A stretch of 34,872 bases of DNA, from positions 1 through 34,872 of the forward strand of contig NZ_AGAF01000042.1 in the NCBI RefSeq assembly GCF_000224515.1, written 5' to 3'. The notes under the pieces are model-generated. The model was not told where the DNA came from. It saw only the letters and a list, made by a program, of their open reading frames with translations, and ran no database searches. How positions within the stretch are numbered: position 1 is the first letter of the stretch; each line of letters begins with the position of its first letter. Positions 22,574 to 30,066 of the stretch are shown in pieces. The translations under genes and the position numbers were made by a program. The DNA comes from Desulfosporosinus sp. OT (GTDB taxonomy: Bacteria; Bacillota; Desulfitobacteriia; Desulfitobacteriales; Desulfitobacteriaceae).

Positions 22574-23512
22574 TTATTGGTCTTCACCACGAGCGATTTT
22601 GGCAACTTCTAAAGCATCTTCTTGATAAATATTGGAAAGCAACCACCGATCATCCTGCCATACAAACTCCCAAAATTCTGTAAAGTAAAGCCTGTGCGTA
22701 TTATCGCCGGATATCTGTCGCTGAGAGGCGTCGACAGTATAATCAATTAAGCTTGCTGAAACCATAACCATAAAATGCTGTGTTGATTCATCTAAATGGC
22801 TATGAATGAATTCGATGTCTCCAGTGTTTAGCACAGGTTCTTTGATTATATTGCGTTCGCCGCGCGCTTTCATCCCTTGAAGATCTGTCTGATACTTATT
22901 CCGTAGAGTTGCAGCTAAATAATCACTCGCTGCCGAAAGGTCTTGACGACTCCAGGCATCTTGCAGCCAAAAGAAAACCTGGCGGACTCGCCCCACAAGA
23001 AAATCTCGATCCCATCGCGGAAAGGTTTCTGAATAATAACGCATGTTCTCACGTGTGAAGTTGATCGCCTTTCCAAAACGCTGCAGATTATCTGAATTTG
23101 TGATCGCACGACCATTTAGATCCACCGGCGCCTGGCTGGAATGGATGTCCATGCCTCCTCCTCCGCGACCCTTGCTCGATCTGCCTCGACCACCGCGCCG
23201 AGATGAGCTTAAAGTTTTAAAAATAAAGTAGAGAATAACCATTAGGAAGAGAAAACTGAAGAACCCTCCTGAACCTCCTGAAGACGTTCCCCCAAGGAAA
23301 AAAAACGGTAAGGGAAAAAAACCGCCAAGCCCTCCTGAAGATCCTCCCGAAAAACCACCCCCAGAGAAAGATCCGCCACTAAAACTTCGCCCGGCACTTC
23401 CTCCCAGACTTCCGCCTACTCCTCCGCCTCCGCGTGCTAAGGCCAAAGAAGCTTGGCTCACCATAAGCATGAGAGCTATGACGGCAATCTCAATTTGTTT
23501 TTTCCGCGACAT
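22574..23512 (-). CDS. Tim44-like domain membrane protein with glycine-rich linker
   Basis: Predicted envelope protein. From ATG 23512 (MSRKKQIEIAVIALMLM...) an N-terminal signal sequence or anchor ends near ALARGGG. A Gly/Ser-rich stretch (about 25-75), a second hydrophobic helix (FFSFLFLMVILYFIF) and a basic Arg/Gly linker follow. The C-terminal 150 residues (FPRWDRDFLVGRVRQVFFWLQDAWSRQDL ... FWEFVWQDDRWLLSNIYQ) match the Tim44-like fold. I chose 23512 because AAGGGG lies 9 bases before it; the frame opens at ATG 23533 with seven extra residues. It follows the PspA gene at 60 bp on the same strand, suggesting a joint role in membrane-stress response. The exact function of bacterial Tim44-like proteins is unclear. 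Confidence 0.82.
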   Translation of the reverse strand: MSRKKQIEIAVIALMLMVSQASLALARGGGGVGGSLGGSAGRSFSGGSFSGGGFSGGSSGGLGGFFPLPFFFLGGTSSGGSGGFFSFLFLMVILYFIFKTLSSSRRGGRGRSSKGRGGGGMDIHSSQAPVDLNGRAITNSDNLQRFGKAINFTRENMRYYSETFPRWDRDFLVGRVRQVFFWLQDAWSRQDLSAASDYLAATLRNKYQTDLQGMKARGERNIIKEPVLNTGDIEFIHSHLDESTQHFMVMVSASLIDYTVDASQRQISGDNTHRLYFTEFWEFVWQDDRWLLSNIYQEDALEVAKIARGEDQ

Positions 23513-23593
23513 CGTGTCCATCCCCTTATCCATACCATCTCTTTTTACGATTTATGTCCACAACCAACACATTGGCACACGCCCCTTGGCGAA

Positions 23594-24280
23594 TTACTCC
23601 TTTTCTAAGCCTACTTTAAGTCCGGCCTTAAGTTTTGCCAGTTCATCCTCAACTTCTGTATTCGCTTTGTTCTTCTCCAATTCAGCAAATTGATCCTCAA
23701 CCGAGTTGGTGTTTACCATTGAGTGGGAAGCCTTGGCCTCCGCCTCCATGCGTTGAACCCGTTCTTTCATACGATCAATATCTGCCAAGGGATCATTGGT
23801 GGATAGTCCTGATATTGCTTCATTAGCACTTTTCATTGTCTGTGCACGGCGTTGACGCATGACCAAGTTGTTTCGCTCTAATTTTGCTTTTTCCAACTTC
23901 TCCATAAGAACGCGGAGGTTCTCCTGAAGGTCGTCAACTGCTTTAGTCTGATCCACAAGCTGAGCCTCGTAATCTAGCTTGCTGGCTTCTGCCTGTTTCT
24001 TATAGGTCAAAGCAGTCCTTGCTAAATCATCCTTACCCTGTTGCACGGCAAGCATCGCCTGCCCGCTGCGCAGTTCAATTTCTTTAACTGCACTCGCAAT
24101 ACGCTCTTCAAGTTGAATCTTATCCGCTACAGCACGATTTACTTGAACCTGGAAATTGCGAACTTCCTCCATTGCTCTATCTACATAGAGATTTAACATT
24201 TTCTCAGGATCTTCAGACTTATTCACTATATCCATAATATTTGCTTGAAGAAGATCTTTTACTTTGCTAAACAAGCCCAT
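23594..24280 (-). CDS. pspA: PspA/IM30 (Vipp1/LiaH) family protein
   Basis: Peripheral membrane-remodelling protein of the ESCRT-III-like PspA family; it assembles into rings or rods that shield damaged membranes. The 228-residue protein is almost wholly helical coiled coil. Family landmarks are MGLFSKVKDLLQANIMDIVNK at the N-terminus (amphipathic membrane-binding helix), SEDPEKMLNLYVDRAMEEV, and the C-terminal EDQFAELEKNKANTEVEDELAKLK. The ATG at 24280 follows AAAGGAG. It is the first gene of a likely two-gene unit with the Tim44-like protein. No PspF, LiaRS or PspC gene is present in the window. The 245 bp ahead of it (24281-24525) hold no gene and no promoter I can call with confidence. 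Confidence 0.92.
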   Translation of the reverse strand: MGLFSKVKDLLQANIMDIVNKSEDPEKMLNLYVDRAMEEVRNFQVQVNRAVADKIQLEERIASAVKEIELRSGQAMLAVQQGKDDLARTALTYKKQAEASKLDYEAQLVDQTKAVDDLQENLRVLMEKLEKAKLERNNLVMRQRRAQTMKSANEAISGLSTNDPLADIDRMKERVQRMEAEAKASHSMVNTNSVEDQFAELEKNKANTEVEDELAKLKAGLKVGLEKE

Positions 24281-24496
24281 AGTTTCCAGTCTCCTTTCGT
24301 TTTCTCTGAACCATAACTAATTAGGTTCACCCAATAGTCTTTTTTGTTAAGTTCTCGGCTTGAGGCATAAGTGTAACCCTTACTCTTAGTTTATCCATTT
24401 TGCGATCGATTGCAATCTTTAATTGTTCTTCATTTTACAACAGAATTTCTTTCTTACAAAAGGTTCTTTTGCTTTTATCTCCATGACAAGCGGAAT

Positions 24497-24520
24497 AAAA
24501 AAACTTGGCTGTCGCCAAGT
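24497..24520 (-). terminator. Terminator of the SGNH hydrolase gene
   Basis: On the minus strand ACTTGGC (24520-24514), a 4-base loop and GCCAAGT (24509-24503) form a 7-bp stem followed by a run of T (24502-24497). It lies 6 bp past the stop codon. Confidence 0.82.
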
Positions 24521-24525
24521 CTATT

Positions 24526-25143
24526 CTAATAACGTGCAAACGCTTTAGCAATCACCTGATATCCCACTGCGTTAGGATGCACGTGATCCTGACTGATAAG
24601 CAACTGCTCTTTACCCCTGAACTCACGATCTAAATAGATCACCTTAAATCTATAGTGTTTCGCCCAAGTTATAATCATTGCATTAGCATTGTCTATAACC
24701 CCTTGTGCAAGTGCCATATATACTGCATAGGGTCCCGCTGGCAGGGGATTATAAAGAGTCGCCACTTTGATTGTTGCCATAGGATTGAGCCGCCTTACCT
24801 CTTCCCCGATTTGCGCCAGGGTTTTGCTCATGTTATTGAAGAGAATGGGCAGCTGAGTTGTGTTGATAGTCTGATTGGGATTTCCAATAAGATGAAGTAA
24901 ATCATTCGAACCAATAGTGAGGGTGATCAGAGAAGCCTGGGAGACAGAAAGTCGAAGACCATGATTATGCTGTAACAAAGCAAGGAGTCCACTGGTCGTG
25001 AGGCCATCAATCCCCAAGTTAACCATGTGCAGATCCGGGTTATGCCTCCGAAGAAAATCGGCATAAAACCTTGGAAAAGAAAAAGAATTTGGGACACCAT
25101 AGCCTTTAGTGATTGAATCTCCTAAAGCTAGATATAAATTCAC
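24526..25143 (-). CDS. SGNH/GDSL-family hydrolase
   Basis: Predicted esterase or lipase of the SGNH fold, 205 residues from GTG 25143 (MNLYLALGDSITKG). Catalytic pieces are all present: block I GDSIT with S10, the block II glycine in NLGIDGLTTS, block III GSND (78-81) with N80, and block V DHVHPN with D186 and H189. The start is chosen because GGTGAT, part of the anti-SD complement, lies 4 bases before this GTG and because family members begin just ahead of GDS; the frame opens further upstream to 25206 with no ribosome site. No signal peptide is seen with the short start, so it is probably cytoplasmic. Substrate unknown. It is a single gene with its own terminator. Confidence 0.87.
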   Translation of the reverse strand: MNLYLALGDSITKGYGVPNSFSFPRFYADFLRRHNPDLHMVNLGIDGLTTSGLLALLQHNHGLRLSVSQASLITLTIGSNDLLHLIGNPNQTINTTQLPILFNNMSKTLAQIGEEVRRLNPMATIKVATLYNPLPAGPYAVYMALAQGVIDNANAMIITWAKHYRFKVIYLDREFRGKEQLLISQDHVHPNAVGYQVIAKAFARY

Positions 25144-25284
25144 TTTTATCACCGCTTTCAAAGCATCCATATTTATAAGGTATGCATGTTTACCACTCCC
25201 GGTCACCTAGAAAAGAATAGCCAATGAAAATCTTGGCATACCTAGCACAAGATAACACATTTAGAAGGCCTTCTTAAGTACAAC

Positions 25285-25436
25285 TTGACACCACTCTCGT
25301 TATTTATGATATATTGGTTTAAGAGTATTTCTTGTCTTTGCGAGGTGAAAGAGAAAGAGATTGCCGACGAAGATTTTAAGTGGACACCAGCCATTTAAGC
25401 TCTTGAGAATTCAAGAGCTTAAATGGCTTTTCATTT
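25285..25436 (+). ncRNA. Possible stand-alone small RNA with promoter and terminator
   Basis: TTGACA (25285-25290) is followed by AT-rich -10 candidates (TATATT at 25310-25315, or GATATA at the ideal spacing of 17). About 75 bases later, AGCCATTTAAGCTCTTGA (25389-25406) and TCAAGAGCTTAAATGGCT (25411-25428) form a perfect 18-bp hairpin, then TTTCATTTTG. The plus strand holds no gene here: both neighbours are on the minus strand, pointing left. The body (GCGAGGTGAAAGAGAAAGAG...TTGCCGACGAAG) faintly recalls purine-rich riboswitch cores such as lysine, but is far too short. The predicted transcript is about 110-120 nt; identity unknown. Confidence 0.5.
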
Positions 25437-25481
25437 TGAATCAATTCTTTTTGTTTTCTAAAATGGAATCCTTGCAATCTA

Positions 25482-26090
25482 TCAAGTTCTCCAAGCAATA
25501 AACTTTCCAGAGAGCACTAAGAGTAATATAATGACCCAGCTCACCACATGGGACATGACCAGGAAAGTACTCGTTGGTAATGTAAGGGCCATAATAATGT
25601 GTATCGCTGAACCAACGAGAGAGACACCTCCAAACACTGCGGTCATAATGGTTAATTTCTTACGGCCTGTGGAACTGCTGAAGCGTTCTTGGCCTCTGTG
25701 TGGTAGGAACGAAAGTATCGTTATCAGTAATGGCCTTTCTATGGCCACAGAGATAAGAAAAGCAAATCCGATTACTCCGAAGATAATGGGATGTATAAGC
25801 TTAAGCGGTAAAGGACTTCCTCCAAAGATTGCAGAGGCAAGCAATGCCATAGTAAAGCCAAAAACACCAAATATTCCAATCCAATCAATTCTGCGGCACC
25901 ACGCCCATAAAACAATTGTTCTAATAACTGGGATCGCAGTGGCGATTGCAAGAGGAGTAGCGTCATTATTAAAGAATTGATGTAAAAAAATAAATAAAAC
26001 CCAAGGGACGATTAGATTAACAACAAAACTGGGAACTAATTTTTTACGCGCTTGGCGAAAATGTTGATTTATTTCTTCTGTACTAGCCAT
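25482..26090 (-). CDS. VC0807-family membrane protein
   Basis: 202 residues with about six hydrophobic helices after a short charged N-terminus. The pattern PSFVVNLIVPWVLFIFL, ATPLAIATAIPVIRT, RRIDWIGIFGVFGF, FGGSPLPLKLIHPIIFGVIG and IERPLLI is that of the VC0807 family, related to septation-like intracellular membrane proteins. Function and substrate are unknown. The ATG at 26090 follows GGGAG by 10 bases. It is divergent from the two-component genes and alone on its strand. No regulatory site is evident. Confidence 0.75.
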   Translation of the reverse strand: MASTEEINQHFRQARKKLVPSFVVNLIVPWVLFIFLHQFFNNDATPLAIATAIPVIRTIVLWAWCRRIDWIGIFGVFGFTMALLASAIFGGSPLPLKLIHPIIFGVIGFAFLISVAIERPLLITILSFLPHRGQERFSSSTGRKKLTIMTAVFGGVSLVGSAIHIIMALTLPTSTFLVMSHVVSWVIILLLVLSGKFIAWRT

Positions 26091-26255
26091 TTCTTTAACA
26101 CTCCCTTTATTATTGATTGGTATTTCTACTTTAAATGAATGATATACTTCCCAATTTCCCCTCTCCAGTCACTATCTTGACAAAAATCACCAATTTATAC
26201 GCTCTTTTTTCATCTCCTGTTAAGAATTATAACTCTACTTTCTATGCCTTAATAG

Positions 26256-26335
26256 TTACTTAAGTCACTAAACCTAGGTCACTAAAGCAGTGATTACTAA
26301 AGTCATATATTTATTTTACAATGAAAGGATATAAT
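26256..26335 (+). promoter_or_regulatory. Direct repeats upstream of the two-component operon promoter
   Basis: TTACTTAA (26256), TCACTAAA (26265), TCACTAAA (26279) and TTACTAAA (26294) share the pattern TYACTWAA on the same strand, with spacings of 9, 14 and 15 bp. A perfect -10 TATAAT follows at 26330-26335, but no -35 can be found 16-18 bp before it. The layout suggests an activator-dependent promoter, possibly driven by the encoded response regulator (inference). Confidence 0.5.
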
Positions 26336-26357
26336 ATTACTGAGGAGAATCTAACAC

Positions 26358-27521
26358 ATGAGCTACATAAACAACATAAGAAAGTATCTGATAATATTAA
26401 GGTTTGTCCTTATAATTTTATTTTTCAACAATATATTTCAAGCTCACAATTTCAAAGAATTACCGGGTCTTGCTTTCTTCACCCTGTGCCTTTTCGTAAT
26501 CAGTAATGATGCTATAAGAAGCTTGATTAAAAAAAGTAATAATATATGGTACTATTTTTCACTTGCTTTATCCTTAGTTGGGGCAGCCACCTTAAAATAT
26601 TTCATCAATGATTTTAAAACAAATACTTATTTGTTCTTCTATGTAATTGAAATATTATATATCCAAGGCAAGTATAAGCAATTTTTTTTGGTATTGCACG
26701 GCATCTCCTATTTAATCTCAGCATTTTTAACCACTAGAGCATTAAACTATACAACAAGGCTTACAGAGCTAGGAACCAGCTTTTTGTCTTATTCAAGTAT
26801 CTTATGTATTCTATATTTAGCTCATGCTGTACGTAACGAAAGAGAAGGAACAAAGAAACTGAATGATGAGCTGAAGTCATCGAATATAAAACTCCAAGAA
26901 TATTCACTCAAAGTCGAAGAACTTACTATTGCTAAGGAAAGGCAACGAATGGCCCAGGAATTGCATGATTCACTGGGTCATTCGCTCATGGCTTTAACCA
27001 TGCATCTGGAGTTTGCAGAGAAAATCTTCGATACAATGCCTGAAAAAGCAAAAGAAGTGATTTTAAAAGCCAAGAAAATTTCGAAAGATAGTACCGCCAG
27101 CCTGAGAATGGCCGTTGATGCCTTGAAGATAGACCGTAATATCGAGGATCTAAGCGAAGCTATTCAAAGAATGATTGATAGTTTTGAAATTCTTGGAACT
27201 ACTAAAATAGCCTTTAGAATAGATAAACTTTTGGAAGCATTAAATCCAGATATTAAACTCTGTATATATAAAACGGTCAGAGAAAGTCTCACAAATGCGA
27301 TGAAACATGGAAACGCTACAGCTTTTAATTTGGAAGTAGGTATTCTCGATAACCATGTAAACATGATTATCCAGGATAATGGGATAGGCTGTGAAGCCAT
27401 TATAAGATCAAATGGTTTACATGGCATAGAGGACAGAGTATTTGCATTGGGTGGGACTGTAAAGTTTACTAGTCGCGAAAATTTGGGATTTCTGACCATG
27501 GTAGAGATTCCTATCTATTAG
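26358..27521 (+). CDS. Sensor histidine kinase, NarL/DesK type (HisKA_3)
   Basis: Membrane-bound sensor kinase of 387 residues. Residues 1-160 hold about five or six hydrophobic helices with no large external loop, as in DesK/LiaS-like intramembrane sensors. A coiled linker (about 160-192) leads to the HisKA_3 dimerisation helix, with phospho-acceptor H203 in RQRMAQELHDSLGHSL. The HATPase_c domain shows an N box (TVRESLTNAMKHGNA), a G1 box (IQDNGIGC) and a G2-like NGLHGIEDRVFALGG near the C-terminus. The start is ATG 26358, 10 bases after GAGGAG. The response regulator begins 13 bp downstream. No ABC transporter or accessory LiaF-like gene is attached, so the signal is unknown. Confidence 0.9.
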   Translation: MSYINNIRKYLIILRFVLIILFFNNIFQAHNFKELPGLAFFTLCLFVISNDAIRSLIKKSNNIWYYFSLALSLVGAATLKYFINDFKTNTYLFFYVIEILYIQGKYKQFFLVLHGISYLISAFLTTRALNYTTRLTELGTSFLSYSSILCILYLAHAVRNEREGTKKLNDELKSSNIKLQEYSLKVEELTIAKERQRMAQELHDSLGHSLMALTMHLEFAEKIFDTMPEKAKEVILKAKKISKDSTASLRMAVDALKIDRNIEDLSEAIQRMIDSFEILGTTKIAFRIDKLLEALNPDIKLCIYKTVRESLTNAMKHGNATAFNLEVGILDNHVNMIIQDNGIGCEAIIRSNGLHGIEDRVFALGGTVKFTSRENLGFLTMVEIPIY

Positions 27522-27534
27522 GTGGTGAATAATC

Positions 27535-28188
27535 ATGATAAACGTTATCCTCGTCGATGACCAGGAAATCGTAAGAGAAGGCCTAAAAATGATATTAAGC
27601 CTTGATAATCAAATAAATATTCTAGGAGAGGCAGAAAACGGAAAACACTTGCTTGAGATTTTGCCCAAACAAATACCTGATGTTATCCTCATGGATATCC
27701 GGATGCCTATCATGGATGGTGTTGAAGCCACTCGGTTGATTAAGGAAAAATATCCAAACATTAAAGTGATCATCTTGACTACTTTCAATGAGGATGAATA
27801 TATATTCAAAGGTCTCCAAAACGGAGCTGCCGGTTATATTTTAAAGGACTCCGGCATTGATGATATCATCAATGCTATTAAAACTGCTTACAACGGAAAT
27901 GTGTTATTAAACCCCGAAGTTGCTAAGAAGGTAGTAAAAGCATTGACTAATAACGTTATAGCTAATGAAAATATAAATTCTGAGGTCAGTAGTAAACTTA
28001 AACTTCTAACCCCAAGAGAAATGGATGTTACAAAACTTATTGCTGACGGAAAAAGCAATAAGTTTATTTGTGAGGCCCTTTTTTTGACTGAGGGTACGGT
28101 AAAAAACTATGTTACAAGAATATTAGAAAAGTTGGAACTAAATAGCCGGACAGAGTTAGCCCTCTATATGAAGAAAGTAAGTCTATAG
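27535..28188 (+). CDS. NarL/FixJ-family response regulator
   Basis: Transcription factor of 217 residues. The receiver domain (1-120) has acidic residues D8 and D9, phospho-acceptor D54 in VILMDIRMPIMDG, the switch threonine in ILTTFNEDEY, and lysine in YILKDSG. A flexible linker (about 130-155) joins a LuxR-type helix-turn-helix: LTPREMDVTKLIADGKSNKFICEALFLTEGTVKNYVTRILEKLEL is the region, at about 159-203. ATG 27535 follows AGGTGG. It is co-transcribed with the kinase and probably phosphorylated by it. Direct repeats upstream of the kinase gene are candidate binding sites. Confidence 0.93.
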   Translation: MINVILVDDQEIVREGLKMILSLDNQINILGEAENGKHLLEILPKQIPDVILMDIRMPIMDGVEATRLIKEKYPNIKVIILTTFNEDEYIFKGLQNGAAGYILKDSGIDDIINAIKTAYNGNVLLNPEVAKKVVKALTNNVIANENINSEVSSKLKLLTPREMDVTKLIADGKSNKFICEALFLTEGTVKNYVTRILEKLELNSRTELALYMKKVSL

Positions 28189-28201
28189 AAAACATGCCAA
28201 C

Positions 28202-28240
28202 AAAAAAACGTTGGTGAGGAAGATACTCCAAACCAACGTT
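28202..28240. terminator. Terminator between the response regulator and phosphodiester glycosidase genes
   Basis: AACGTTGGT (28207-28215) pairs with ACCAACGTT (28232-28240). On the minus strand a run of seven T follows the stem (28208-28202), giving a good terminator for the glycosidase gene. On the plus strand only AAAACAATT follows, so stop of the two-component transcript is less certain. Confidence 0.78.
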
Positions 28241-28266
28241 AAAACAATTATGATTTCTACTCAAGC

Positions 28267-29313
28267 TTATTTCACAATAAAAAAGGACGGTGCATAGCGT
28301 TCACCATACTGACTCGATGGATGATTGACGATCTTACCATTGTAGTAAAGAACCGAGGAAGCGCCGCCGTCAAGATTCGCAACATTATAGGCACCATATT
28401 CGAGCATTACATCCTGTACATCTTTAAGGGTTGCACCCAGGGACCCGATCTGACGTCCATCAATGACCAGCATCAAAATACTGCCATCCCTCGTTTGCCC
28501 TATCGCCGTCCGAGGAGCAATACCCCATCCTCCATCTCCGTGGGTGATCGCCGGTTTACCGTCGACGACAAGGAAAGGACTGAAGGTTACAGCATCCCTG
28601 ATGCCCATCTGTTTGATTTGGTCCAAAGTATAATGACCAAGTACCAAAACATTGTCCTTATTTAATCCAATGATATCGAAGGTATCGATTGGATCTTTGT
28701 AGAGGATATGACCGTCCGAGATGAGGATACCCAGAGGTTGACCGCCGTTACCAATACCCTGGGGGTCATCGAACACCCCTCCATTAATGACTGCACTTGC
28801 TCCGTTCTCCTTGGCAATATCCTCAGCCTTTTCTCCAATCTTGCCGAGATAACGCGTTGCTGCCACTTTAACACGTCCAGGATTCTCAATTTTAAGCAGA
28901 TATCCTTTAAAGCCCTTTTGACTGATATCGATGAGTTCCGTTCCTGTATTCTGACTGGTTCCCCGCATCTTAATATTTGATGGGTCTGAATTGCCTAGAT
29001 CCGTGGCCTTGTCATTATCCATAATTTTTCTAATCTCTGCTTCGCTGAACAAGTACGTTGCTAAATATTGATGACTCATCGTCGTCATTGCGCTAGTCAC
29101 CCACAACTCGCGTAGCTTCTCAAAAGGTTGAAAAGGTACAAACAAAAACCCTAAAAAGCACAAGCTAAAGATTAGTAAAAGACTAAGCATCCCTGTCAAT
29201 ACCTGCTTTAGCCTTCTCCTCTTGCGGCTATAATAGTAAATCCCTGCTGGATTTCTCTCAAGTCTCGACTGCATTATTGGGTTTGAGGACCTAGGAATCC
29301 CTGTATTACTCAT
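28267..29313 (-). CDS. Phosphodiester glycosidase (NAGPA-domain) family protein
   Basis: Envelope-anchored enzyme of 348 residues. After a basic cytoplasmic N-terminus (about 1-38) comes one membrane helix (MLSLLLIFSLCFLGFLFVPF). The outer part carries the NAGPA domain from about 140 to the end: SAVINGGVFDDP, GILISDGHILYKD, the core GGWGIAPRTAIGQTRDGSILMLVIDGRQ, and NLDGGASSVLYYNG. NAGPA proteins hydrolyse phosphodiester-linked sugars; in Firmicutes they are often annotated as exopolysaccharide biosynthesis proteins or act on teichoic-acid-type polymers. The real substrate here is unknown. ATG 29313 lies after a GGGAATGGAGG-like site. It is a single gene. Confidence 0.87.
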   Translation of the reverse strand: MSNTGIPRSSNPIMQSRLERNPAGIYYYSRKRRRLKQVLTGMLSLLLIFSLCFLGFLFVPFQPFEKLRELWVTSAMTTMSHQYLATYLFSEAEIRKIMDNDKATDLGNSDPSNIKMRGTSQNTGTELIDISQKGFKGYLLKIENPGRVKVAATRYLGKIGEKAEDIAKENGASAVINGGVFDDPQGIGNGGQPLGILISDGHILYKDPIDTFDIIGLNKDNVLVLGHYTLDQIKQMGIRDAVTFSPFLVVDGKPAITHGDGGWGIAPRTAIGQTRDGSILMLVIDGRQIGSLGATLKDVQDVMLEYGAYNVANLDGGASSVLYYNGKIVNHPSSQYGERYAPSFFIVK

Positions 29314-29511
29314 TTTGCCTCCATTCCCTAGGAATAAACATCATTCATTAAATACCTTTATTCTATACCATATTTATTAATAATGTTCAACCAATTTTTA
29401 GGAACATCTAGGGCATTTGAGTAAAACCGCTCAACCTATGATAGCCTACTGGCCAAGACATCTCTGAAGTAAGGAATTACAGCCTAACGATTGCAAATTC
29501 TTTACCTAACT

Positions 29512-29831
29512 TTACCCAAAAATAGACGCAATCAATAAGCTAAAAATAACAAGATTAATCATACCCTCCATTGCCAATAGTATCCGAGTCGTGTTTTCAG
29601 TTGGCAGAATATCGCCCACACCCCCGTGGTTAAACCCAAGGCACTGTAATAGATGAATGCAATTGCCTTATCGACCCAACGTTTAACAAGGCAATAACAA
29701 TATCTAAAACCTTACCATTCCTGGAGAGGAATTTTTGAAACAAAGAGCATTCCCAGCAACCATGTCAATACATAGCGCAAGTGTTTAGCTATTAAACTAC
29801 CCCGAACTACTGCGCAGAAATCAAAAGCGAC
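29512..29831 (-). pseudogene. Decayed potassium-channel (Ion_trans_2) gene
   Basis: The 750-bp gap between the glycosidase and pyruvate carboxylase genes is not empty. On the minus strand one frame (29831-29712) encodes a hydrophobic helix, HLRYVLTWLLGMLFV, before a stop. A second frame encodes VDKAIAFIYYSALGLTT. A third, after a one-base shift beside a G5 run (29625-29621), encodes GGVGDILPTENTTRILLAMEG and then INLVIFSLLIASIFG and a stop at 29512. Joined, the middle reads TTGGVGD, matching the TTVGYGD selectivity-filter pattern, followed by the second pore helix. At least two frame breaks are needed, so it is a remnant. The remaining gap sequence shows nothing else clear. Confidence 0.55.
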
Positions 29832-29962
29832 TCATCACTTCACCGGTCACCCATTTCATCTTTGTTTTGATTGTACCAGCCTGATGTTGCTAAGAGATCT
29901 CCTGCTCGAACAATGGGACCGTTTACTTTTCACAAAGTAAGATCCGGCTTCTAGACTGCTAA

Positions 29963-30003
29963 AGAGAACCTTAAGCTAATCCTTGATTGGCCTAAGGTTC
30001 TCT
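29963..30003. terminator. Probable terminator downstream of pyruvate carboxylase
   Basis: AGAGAACCTTA (29963-29973) and TAAGGTTCTCT (29993-30003) form a perfect 11-bp stem, with partial further pairing in the 19-base interior. It lies about 60 bp after the pyc stop on the minus strand. The U tail there is only TTTAGC, so termination strength is uncertain. Confidence 0.6.
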
Positions 30004-30066
30004 TCACTGTTTTGCTATACCCAGATTATGAAACTTCTTCCTTAGAGAGTGGCTTTCTCCTACCAC

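Noticed and set aside
25320..25436. T-box or lysine riboswitch for the purine-rich RNA
   Set aside because: No T-box sequence (TGGNACCGCG type) is present, the element is too short for a lysine riboswitch, and no downstream plus-strand gene lies close to be controlled.
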